From positions 3,764-9,819 of the forward strand of contig CAKMYR010000039.1 in the NCBI GenBank assembly GCA_929200175.1: a stretch of DNA of 6,056 nt, read 5' to 3'. Made by a program: the position numbers and the translations under genes. The notes under the pieces are model-generated. The model saw nothing but the letters and a program-made list of their open reading frames with translations. It was not told the origin of the DNA and did no database searches. This DNA is from an uncultured Gammaproteobacteria bacterium (GTDB lineage Bacteria; Pseudomonadota; Gammaproteobacteria; PS1; Pseudothioglobaceae). Every line of letters starts with the position of its first letter. Positions within the stretch are counted from its first letter, which is position 1. Positions 1-6,056 of the stretch are shown here, piece by piece.

Positions 1-857
1 CTATAGAGGTTGTAGTTGGTCAAGGAGCTAAACCTGGAGGCGGAGGAATGTTGCTTGGACAAAAAATTAATAAACGAGTTGCTGGAATGCGTCAATTGCC
101 AGAAAATATTGATCAGCGTAGTGCTTGTAGACATCCTGATTGGACTGGACCAGATGATTTAGAGATTAAAATTGCTGAATTAAGAGAAATAACTAATTGG
201 GAAAAACCAATTTACATTAAAGTTGGAGCTACTAGAACTTATTTTGATACTAGTTTAGCAGTAAAAGCAGGAGCTGATGTAATAGTAGTGGACGGCATGC
301 AAGGAGGTACTGCTGCTACTCAAGACGTATTTATAGAACATGTAGGAATTCCTACTTTGCCGGCAGTTAGAGAGGCTGTACAAGCTTTAAAAGATATGGA
401 TATGCATCGTAAAGTTCAATTAATAGTGTCAGGAGGTATACGTACAGGCGCAGATGTAGCAAAAGCTATAGCTATGGGAGCTGATGCCGTTTCAATTGGA
501 ACTGCTGCTTTAATTGCTCTTGGAGATAATAGTCCAGAACATGAAAAAGAATACCAAAAATTAGGCACTAAAGCTGGATTTTATTTTGAGTATCAAGCAG
601 GCAATGATCCTGCTGGAATTTCAACACAAAATCCAGAATTATCAAAAAAACTTGATCCAGAATTAGGTGGCAGAAGAATATCAAATTATTTGCGTAGCCT
701 TACTCTTGAAATGCAAACCTTAGCTAGAGCTTGCGGTAAAAGTAATGTTCATAATTTAGAGCCAGAAGACATGGTGGCTTTAACTGTAGAAGCTTCAGCT
801 ATGGCACAAATACCACTTGCTGGAACTAAGTGGATTCCTGGATCATCATCTTATTAA
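1..857 (+). CDS. FMN-binding glutamate synthase family protein (GlxD/MgsC type), 5' end missing
   Basis: This is the C-terminal part (284 visible residues; frame opens at base 3) of a protein related to the FMN/synthase domain of glutamate synthase. It enters the window in mid-gene: the residues before the ATG at 48 read VVVGQGAKPGGGG, a conserved family stretch, so that ATG is internal. Other family signatures are DQRSACRHPDW, KVGATRT, VDGMQGGTAATQ (substrate/flavin barrel), VSGGIRTGADVAKA with SIGTAAL (FMN phosphate-binding region), GGRRISNYL, ARACGK and the end PLAGTKWIPG. The close fit in the last 90 residues favours the stand-alone GlxD/MgsC branch (MgsC is the N-methylglutamate synthase subunit C) over full-length GltB, where a beta-helix domain would follow. 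At 576-629 the [3Fe-4S] cysteine motif of glutamate synthases is replaced by Y, Y and D. The exact substrate cannot be told from this fragment; a role in N-methylglutamate or glutamate synthesis is inferred from the family. Its partner subunits would lie upstream, outside the window. Confidence 0.88.
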   Translation, partial: IEVVVGQGAKPGGGGMLLGQKINKRVAGMRQLPENIDQRSACRHPDWTGPDDLEIKIAELREITNWEKPIYIKVGATRTYFDTSLAVKAGADVIVVDGMQGGTAATQDVFIEHVGIPTLPAVREAVQALKDMDMHRKVQLIVSGGIRTGADVAKAIAMGADAVSIGTAALIALGDNSPEHEKEYQKLGTKAGFYFEYQAGNDPAGISTQNPELSKKLDPELGGRRISNYLRSLTLEMQTLARACGKSNVHNLEPEDMVALTVEASAMAQIPLAGTKWIPGSSSY

Positions 858-899
858 TTATTATTTAACAAATATATAATTTATATTAATATTTTAAGT
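858..899. other. Short convergent intergenic gap, possible weak AT-only hairpin
   Basis: These 42 bases separate the stop codons of two convergent genes. A six-base inverted repeat, AATATA at 871-876 and TATATT at 882-887 with a five-base loop, is followed on the + strand by AATATTTT. It could act as a weak shared terminator, but the stem has no G-C pair and such repeats arise by chance in DNA this AT-rich. Confidence 0.25.
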
Positions 900-2201
900 C
901 TATTGATTCTGTAGGCGATTTATTTCAAAAGTTATTATGTCAAATAAATCTTTAGAATTGGTAGTTAGTTTTGCTTTTTTGTAGACAATAATAGCATTAT
1001 TTAATCTGCCTTGAAGGGCTAGTGATTTAGCATTATAAAAATGCGCACGATCAATCTTACCAATAGTTAAATAAATCGATGAAAGCAGTTTGTTAAATTT
1101 ATAAGTATTATTAGTTTTTAAGTAAGATTTTAGTAATGAAATAGCTTTAAATGGTTTGTTATTATCTAGATAAGCTTGAGCAGAATAATACACACTAGAT
1201 TTGTTATTTTTAACCTTAGAAAAATATTGTTGTGAGTCTTTAATATTTTGTAATTTAGAGTATATACGGCCAGCTAAAATATAACTTGAATCACTAGTAT
1301 CTATTTTTAATAAATCATCAATATATTGCTTTGATTGTTCATATTTATTGTTTTTAAAAGCTAAATAAGCCTTAGAGTATAAATTTAATTTTTTGTTTTT
1401 TTGTTTTTCTATTTTTTTGTGAATTTCATAATAAATTCTAATTTTAGTTGTTAAATATTGAAAAGAACTTTTTTTGTAATTGATATTTTTATTTGGAAAT
1501 AAAATCATAGAATCAGCTACACGATTAACGCTAAGAGGATGTGTACTTAAAAATTCTTTTGCATCTAAATCATTTGTAAGTTTTTGAAAAAAACTAGCCA
1601 TTCCAGCTGGATCAAATCTGGATTTATGAAGTATATTCATGCCTATTCTATCTGCTTCAATTTCATGTTCGCGAATAAAATTAATTTGCTGTTGCTTAAT
1701 GCCAGCAATTGTAGATATAGATATTGCGTTTTCAGAATTTGCTTTTTTAGCTACTGATGATAACAACATTCCACCAATAAGGATGTAAAGCTGGTCTTTA
1801 ATTTTTTTGTCAAAACGATCAATATGGTTTTGATTAACGTGAGCTATCTCATGTGCTAAAACAGCTGCAAGTTCTGATTCTGTATCTGATTTTAACAATA
1901 AACCAGTATAAATCCCAATGTGCCCATTAGGTCCAGCAAAAGCATTTACACTATTATTATTAATAAGGAAAAAACTAAAATTATTTCTTTTTTTACTATT
2001 ATTTGCTAATTCTAAACCAAGATTAGTTAGATAAGTTTGAGCCTCTATATCATCATTAACTAGCTTAGATTCCCATATTAATTGCAAAAATTCATTATTT
2101 CTTTTGTTTTCATCCAGATCTAGTAGATTGATATTTTTATCTAAGGCGTATAAATTAATTGATAACAAAAATAGTATTATTTTATAAAAGATATTAGTCA
2201 T
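900..2201 (-). CDS. bepA: M48 family zinc metalloprotease with TPR-like C-terminus, BepA/YfgC type, periplasmic
   Basis: Predicted exported metalloprotease of 433 residues. Residues 1-19 form a signal peptide (a lysine, then a hydrophobic core, ending SINLYA before LDK). The M48 domain spans about residues 35-235. It has HEIAH at 117-121 (zinc ligands H117 and H121, catalytic E118; bases 1839-1853), HEIEADRIG at 179-187 with E180 as the third ligand, and THPLSVNR with H221, which matches the regulatory 'His switch' (H246) of E. coli BepA. Upstream LINNNSVNAFAGPNG is also typical of the family. A lysine-rich linker (about 255-275) leads to helical repeats (about 275-430) that look like degenerate TPRs. 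BepA assists assembly of the LPS-insertion protein LptD through the BAM complex and degrades stalled outer-membrane proteins; the same role here is inference. The protein is somewhat shorter than the E. coli protein, mainly in the TPR part. No Shine-Dalgarno sequence precedes the ATG, yet this start places the signal peptide exactly. It lies 95 bases after fdsA on the same strand and may be partly co-transcribed. Confidence 0.9.
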   Translation of the reverse strand: MTNIFYKIILFLLSINLYALDKNINLLDLDENKRNNEFLQLIWESKLVNDDIEAQTYLTNLGLELANNSKKRNNFSFFLINNNSVNAFAGPNGHIGIYTGLLLKSDTESELAAVLAHEIAHVNQNHIDRFDKKIKDQLYILIGGMLLSSVAKKANSENAISISTIAGIKQQQINFIREHEIEADRIGMNILHKSRFDPAGMASFFQKLTNDLDAKEFLSTHPLSVNRVADSMILFPNKNINYKKSSFQYLTTKIRIYYEIHKKIEKQKNKKLNLYSKAYLAFKNNKYEQSKQYIDDLLKIDTSDSSYILAGRIYSKLQNIKDSQQYFSKVKNNKSSVYYSAQAYLDNNKPFKAISLLKSYLKTNNTYKFNKLLSSIYLTIGKIDRAHFYNAKSLALQGRLNNAIIVYKKAKLTTNSKDLFDIITFEINRLQNQ

Positions 2202-2296
2202 TTTTAGTTTTTTATTTTAAAAATAACTTTTAAACTAATAAAACAAAAAATAACTAAATAATCTAAATTTGTTAACAAGAATAGTTTATATTCAGT
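2202..2296. other. Intergenic region between fdsA and bepA, very AT-rich, with a 10-base palindrome
   Basis: This 95-base gap contains only a few G or C bases. It holds the perfect palindrome TTGTTAACAA at 2269-2278. A promoter for the protease gene would have to lie here if that gene is not read through from fdsA, but the sequence is so AT-rich that -10-like boxes occur everywhere and none can be singled out. I see no G-C-rich stem followed by a T-run, so a classical intrinsic terminator for the fds transcript is not evident. Confidence 0.4.
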
Positions 2297-5047
2297 CTAA
2301 CTTGCCTTTAAAACATCTACAGCGACTATTTTATATTCAGGACATTTAGTTTCTTCATCAGTGACAGAACTAGTAACTTCATTAATAAGAACTTCTGGAA
2401 AATGGAAGGTAGTTCTAACTACGCCTTTTTTAACATCGTTAGTAACTTCAGCTTCAAGTTTTATTTCTCCGCGTTCAGATTTTAAAGTAATAAAATCACC
2501 AGTTTTAATATCTTTCTTTTTAGCATCTTTGGAATTTATCATAACAACATCTTTAGTGAGAATATCTACATTTGCTGTGCGACGAGTCATAGTAGCACAG
2601 TTGTAGTGTTGTAGCTCTCTACTAGTTGTTAAAATAAATGGATATTTACTGGCGTGTTTAGTTATTTCTTCGGATTCTTTCCAGTCAAAATAATGAAATT
2701 TGCCTTTACCTATTTTAAATTCATCAATATGAAGTCTTTCTGTTCCTAAGCCATCTTCATTTACTGGCCATTGAAGCCCCATAGGATTATCTAGTTTTTC
2801 CCAAGTAATTCCTTTAAAAAACGGCACAACATGCGCAACTTCTTTTAATACTTCAGATGCATCATAATCTGGCTGGTTATAACCTAATTTTCTCATCATT
2901 TCAACGATGATTTGACCATCTGTTTTACATCCTTCAAGAGGTTCGACGGCAACTTGTACTTTTTGTACTCTTCGTTCGGTATTAGTAAAGGTGCCAGATT
3001 TTTCTAAAAAGGTTGTTCCTGGTAAAACAACATCAGCCATTTTTGCGGTTTCACTCATAAAAATATCTTGAACTACTAACAAATCAAGAGCTTGCAAGCT
3101 TTCTATTACATGATGAGTATTTGGATCTGTTTGTACAACATCTTCAGCAAAAATCCATAAAGCTTTCAAAGAGCCATCAATAGCACTACTAAACATTTCT
3201 GGTATTTTTTTCCCATCAGTAGTAGGTGTTGGTAAATTAAATTTTTCTTGATAATAATCTTGTACTTCTTTTCTGTCCATCCATAGATATCCAGGACCAT
3301 GATGAGGCTGGCAGCCCATGTCAGCAGCGCCTTGTACATTATTTTGACCACGAAGAGGATTCATTCCAACTCCAGGTCTACCTACATTGCCTGTCATCAT
3401 AACTAAGTTAGCAATTAACATAACAGTTTTAGAGCCTTGTGTATGTTCTGTAACTCCTAATCCATGAAATTCCATAGCATTGTTGGCTTTAGCATAAGCA
3501 ATCGCAGCATTTTTAACAAGCTCTTTATCAAGCCCACATATTTCAGACATTTTGTCAACATCAAGCTTTTTAATTTCTTCAATAAACTCAAGTCCTCCTT
3601 CACAACGTTCTTTTATGAATTCTAAGTCAACTAACCCAGCCTCAACAATATAGTATTGCATCATATTAAGTACAGCAACATTAGTTCCTGGTTTCAATTG
3701 AAGATGATAGTCAGCAAATTTAGTTAATTCAGTTTTAACTGGATCAATTATTATTAATTCTGCACCTGATAGTATTTGTTGTTTAATTTTAGATCCAATT
3801 ACAGGATGAGCAGCTGTAGGATTAGCTCCTATAATTAAAATCAAATCAGCTAATGGTATGTCTGTTGAAGGATTAGTGGCAGCTCCTGTACCAAAAGATT
3901 GTTGCATGCCCCAAGCAGTAGGAGAATGACAAACACGAGCACAACAGTCAATATTATTAGTTCCTATGATTTGACGAATCATTTTTTGAAAAATAAAATT
4001 TTCTTCGTTAGTACAACGAGCAGAAGAAATTCCAGCAATAGCATCTGGACCATGTTTGGCTTTTATATCTTCAAATTTATCTTTAATATAATCAAAAGCT
4101 TCATCCCATGAACAAGGCACAAGACTTCCATTTTTTCTAATAAGTGGAGAGTTTAAACGATCTTTTGAATTATAAAATTTGAATGCATAACGACCCTTTA
4201 AGCAGGTATGTCCGGTATTGACACCATCTTTTGGCGAAGTAATAGAAAGAATTTCGTTATTTTTAACAGCTACTTCTAAATTACATCCAACACCACAATA
4301 TGAGCAAGTAGTTCTTATTTTTTCTTCTGCTTCAACAGATTTAGATTCAAATACATCAGAAATTGCTGAAGTAGGACAAGCCTGAGAGCAGGCTCCACAA
4401 GAAACACAAGATGAATCACCAAACAACATATCGTTATCAGTAGTAATACGCGACTCAAAAGCACGACCTGTCATAGTTAAGGTAAATTGACCTTGGATTT
4501 CATCACAAGCGCGTACACAGCGAGAACAATTAATACATTTAGCTAAATCCATACGCATGTAAGAATGACTTAGATCTTTTTCTCGATCAAGATGATTTTT
4601 GCCATCGGTCGGATATCTAATTTTTCTAACTCCAACAGAAGCTGCAGTATCTTGTAATTCACAGTTACCATTTACTTCACAAGTTAAACAATCAGGCGGA
4701 TGATCGCTTAAAACTAATTCAACTATATTTTTGCGTAGTTTTTTTATTTCTTTAGAGTTGGTATAAATTCTCATGTTAGGAGAAATTGGAGTATGGCAAG
4801 AAGCCACTGTTCTTTTAGCTCCAGATTCATCATATTGGACTTCAACTGAACATACTCTGCAAGCACCATAAGGTGTTAAATTATCGTAATCACAAAGAGT
4901 AGGTATACTTTTTTTACCTAAAGACTTATTGGTAAATTCCAAAATCGAAGATGAATCGTCGAAAGGAAATTCAACATCATCTATAAATACACTTTTAGAA
5001 ATAGAAGGTATAGTTATATTTTTTTCAGTAGTATGGTTTTTATTCAT
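2297..5047 (-). CDS. fdsA: NAD-dependent formate dehydrogenase, alpha (molybdenum catalytic) subunit, Cys type
   Basis: This 916-residue cytoplasmic protein oxidises formate to CO2 at a bis-MGD molybdenum centre and passes electrons along Fe-S clusters to FdsB. Domains in order: a [2Fe-2S] domain (C52, C63, C66, C84); a NuoG-like His-Cys [4Fe-4S] site (H116, C120, C123, C129); a two-cluster ferredoxin domain (C171/174/177/181 and C214/217/220/224); the [4Fe-4S] of the Mo domain (C248, C251, C255, C282) followed by CLKG with conserved K285; the catalytic domain; and a C-terminal MGD-binding domain from about residue 800. The active site reads CARVCHSPT with Mo ligand C373 (a TGT codon at 3929-3931, not TGA for Sec) and H374; the second conserved catalytic arginine is R566 in PLRGQNNVQG. 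Length and cluster set match FdsA of the soluble FdsGBA enzymes (Rhodobacter capsulatus FdsA is about 958). NuoG is excluded by the intact CH active site and arginine. It follows fdsB by one base, so the two are one operon. FdsC/FdhD, needed to sulfurate the Mo cofactor, is not next to it. Confidence 0.95.
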   Translation of the reverse strand: MNKNHTTEKNITIPSISKSVFIDDVEFPFDDSSSILEFTNKSLGKKSIPTLCDYDNLTPYGACRVCSVEVQYDESGAKRTVASCHTPISPNMRIYTNSKEIKKLRKNIVELVLSDHPPDCLTCEVNGNCELQDTAASVGVRKIRYPTDGKNHLDREKDLSHSYMRMDLAKCINCSRCVRACDEIQGQFTLTMTGRAFESRITTDNDMLFGDSSCVSCGACSQACPTSAISDVFESKSVEAEEKIRTTCSYCGVGCNLEVAVKNNEILSITSPKDGVNTGHTCLKGRYAFKFYNSKDRLNSPLIRKNGSLVPCSWDEAFDYIKDKFEDIKAKHGPDAIAGISSARCTNEENFIFQKMIRQIIGTNNIDCCARVCHSPTAWGMQQSFGTGAATNPSTDIPLADLILIIGANPTAAHPVIGSKIKQQILSGAELIIIDPVKTELTKFADYHLQLKPGTNVAVLNMMQYYIVEAGLVDLEFIKERCEGGLEFIEEIKKLDVDKMSEICGLDKELVKNAAIAYAKANNAMEFHGLGVTEHTQGSKTVMLIANLVMMTGNVGRPGVGMNPLRGQNNVQGAADMGCQPHHGPGYLWMDRKEVQDYYQEKFNLPTPTTDGKKIPEMFSSAIDGSLKALWIFAEDVVQTDPNTHHVIESLQALDLLVVQDIFMSETAKMADVVLPGTTFLEKSGTFTNTERRVQKVQVAVEPLEGCKTDGQIIVEMMRKLGYNQPDYDASEVLKEVAHVVPFFKGITWEKLDNPMGLQWPVNEDGLGTERLHIDEFKIGKGKFHYFDWKESEEITKHASKYPFILTTSRELQHYNCATMTRRTANVDILTKDVVMINSKDAKKKDIKTGDFITLKSERGEIKLEAEVTNDVKKGVVRTTFHFPEVLINEVTSSVTDEETKCPEYKIVAVDVLKAS

Positions 5048-5048
5048 A

Positions 5049-6056
5049 TTATTTCTCCATTAATGGCTTAAATTCTTCTCTATAATGTTCTAATAAATTT
5101 TTAACAGGCAATGGTAGTCCTCCTCCCAATGCACACAAAGATCCAACTTCCATCGTCTCTAATAAATCTTGAATAAGTTCTTCTGATAATTTTCTATTAC
5201 CATCAATAGCTGAAGCTAACATTTCTTTACCTCTTGTCGCTCCTATTCTACAAGGAAAACATTTTCCGCAAGATTCATGCGCAGTAAATTCAAACAAATG
5301 TTTAGCATATTCAACTACAGAAAACGATTTAGGAATACAGACAAAACTGGCATGCCCTAATAAAAAACCATTTTCACTAAATGATTCAAAATCTAAAGTT
5401 AAAGTACGAAGAATATTGACTGGAACTATCCCACCTAAGGGACCTCCAACTTGAATAGCTTTAATATCATCTTTAAAGCCCCCTCCAATTTCATCGATAA
5501 TATAATTCAAATCTGTTGACATATCAACTTCATATAGGCCAGGATTATTAAAATACCCGTCCAAACATATTAATTTTGTACCAGTTGAACTACCGTTACC
5601 AATTTTGCTAAAAGGCGCATTTTTTGATTTTAATATTAAAGGGATAGCAGCTAAACTTTCAACATTATTTACAACTGTTGGCTTTTTATAAAGCCCTTCA
5701 ACTGTTGGAAATGGTGGACGAACATCAACTTCTGCGCGTCTGCCTTCAATAGATGCAATCAAAGCAGTTTCTTCTCCGCATATATAGGCACCTTGACCAT
5801 TTACAACTATTAAATCGAAACAAAAATCGCTGCCTAATATATTATCTCCTAATAAATTTAATTTACGTAATTCTTCTAGGGTTTTATTATTTATTTCAAT
5901 AGATTCTGGATATTCTCCACGAATATATAAAAATCCTTGTTTTGATCCTATTAGATAACCACAAAGAACCATTCCAAATATTACTTTTAATGGTTGCTCT
6001 TCTAATAAATATCTGTCAGAAAATGCTCCGGGATCACCCTCATCAGCATTACAGAC
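5049..6056 (-). CDS. fdsB: NAD-dependent formate dehydrogenase, beta (NADH/FMN) subunit, 5' end missing
   Basis: This is the NuoF-like subunit that carries FMN and one [4Fe-4S] cluster and reduces NAD+ with electrons from FdsA. The 335 visible residues run off the window's right edge. The first 28, before the methionine at 5972, read in frame as VCNADEGDPGAFSDRYLLEE, the conserved NADH/FMN site, so that methionine is internal. Further motifs are GAYICGEETAL, RPPFPTVEGLY and KPTVVNNVE (FMN/NAD fold), then ESCGKCFPCRIG with the cluster cysteines at 5268-5270, 5259-5261 and 5250-5252 and the fourth at 5133-5135 (GSLCALGG). GGPLGGIVP and LLGHASF resemble FdsB more than complex I NuoF, which agrees with the adjacent fdsA. 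FdsB proteins usually begin with a thioredoxin-like [2Fe-2S] domain; that part and any fdsG would lie beyond 6056. The stop codon is one base from the fdsA start, which suggests translational coupling. Confidence 0.94.
   Translation of the reverse strand, partial: VCNADEGDPGAFSDRYLLEEQPLKVIFGMVLCGYLIGSKQGFLYIRGEYPESIEINNKTLEELRKLNLLGDNILGSDFCFDLIVVNGQGAYICGEETALIASIEGRRAEVDVRPPFPTVEGLYKKPTVVNNVESLAAIPLILKSKNAPFSKIGNGSSTGTKLICLDGYFNNPGLYEVDMSTDLNYIIDEIGGGFKDDIKAIQVGGPLGGIVPVNILRTLTLDFESFSENGFLLGHASFVCIPKSFSVVEYAKHLFEFTAHESCGKCFPCRIGATRGKEMLASAIDGNRKLSEELIQDLLETMEVGSLCALGGGLPLPVKNLLEHYREEFKPLMEK
5052..5058 (-). promoter_or_regulatory. Ribosome binding site of fdsA inside the end of fdsB
   Basis: On the minus strand GGAGAAA lies seven bases from its GGAG core to the fdsA ATG (5045-5047). 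It is formed by the last codons of fdsB (ATG GAG AAA TAA). This good Shine-Dalgarno match fixes the fdsA start and supports coupled translation of the two subunits. Confidence 0.75.

Noticed and set aside
48..50. ATG as the start of the glutamate-synthase-like gene
   Set aside because: The upstream in-frame residues match the family (GQGAKPGGGG), so the gene begins outside the window. The GGAGG-like bases before it are glycine codons, not a ribosome binding site.
2202..2230. Imperfect A/T hairpin just upstream of the protease start, as a terminator
   Set aside because: On the minus strand AGTT(A)TTTT can pair with AAAAAACT, but the stem is almost all A-T, has a bulge and is not followed by a T-run; such pairings are expected by chance here.
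2361..2606. Open frame on the + strand inside fdsA
   Set aside because: It lies wholly opposite a strongly conserved coding region, gives no recognisable protein, and has no ribosome binding site; it is an antisense shadow.
3166..3351. Minus-strand open frame in another frame of fdsA
   Set aside because: It overlaps the catalytic domain of fdsA completely and encodes nothing family-like.
3926..3931. Selenocysteine at the formate dehydrogenase active site
   Set aside because: The codon is TGT, giving Cys, and no in-frame TGA is present.
3899..4111. Open frame on the + strand opposite the formate dehydrogenase active site
   Set aside because: Low-complexity S/T/I/F-rich translation with no homology I recognise, opposite a conserved gene.
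2297..5047. NuoG of respiratory complex I instead of fdsA
   Set aside because: The N-terminal cluster set is shared with NuoG, but the Mo-ligand Cys with adjacent His, the catalytic Arg loop and the C-terminal MGD domain are all intact, which NuoG lacks.
5970..5972. ATG as the start of fdsB
   Set aside because: The same frame continues upstream to the window edge with the conserved NADEGDPGAF motif, so the gene is cut by the window and this methionine is internal.

Overview
The window is AT-rich (by eye about one third G+C) and densely packed. It holds four protein genes, two of them cut by the window edges, and no RNA gene, insertion sequence, CRISPR array or long repeat that I can see. The BepA-type periplasmic protease points to a Gram-negative proteobacterium. 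The low G+C and the C1-linked genes would suit an AT-rich marine alpha- or gammaproteobacterium (SAR11-like or SUP05/Thioglobus-like), but that placement is inference and weak.

Layout, left to right. (1) On the + strand, positions 1-857 are the C-terminal two thirds of an FMN-binding glutamate-synthase-family protein of the GlxD/MgsC type. (2) A 42-base AT-only-like gap separates it from the convergent minus-strand genes. (3) On the - strand, 900-2201 encodes an exported M48 zinc metalloprotease with a C-terminal TPR-like helical region (BepA/YfgC type). (4) After a 95-base gap, again on the - strand, 2297-5047 encodes the molybdenum catalytic subunit of an NAD-dependent formate dehydrogenase (FdsA type, Cys not Sec). 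(5) One base further, 5049 to the window edge is the NADH/FMN subunit FdsB, whose N-terminus lies outside. The order of transcription on the - strand is fdsB, fdsA, then bepA.

How they work together: FdsA oxidises formate at a bis-MGD molybdenum centre. Electrons pass through a chain of Fe-S clusters to FdsB, where FMN reduces NAD+. The GlxD/MgsC-like protein belongs to a family that includes the subunit C of N-methylglutamate synthase, part of a methylamine-oxidation route whose C1 units end as formate. The two loci could therefore serve one C1 pathway, but only neighbouring sequence could show that. The protease is an envelope quality-control gene and probably an unrelated neighbour.

I see no novel system here. 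The points most worth a second look are the loss of all three cysteines at the expected [3Fe-4S] site of the glutamate-synthase-like protein, and the absence of fdsC/fdsD accessory genes directly downstream of fdsA.
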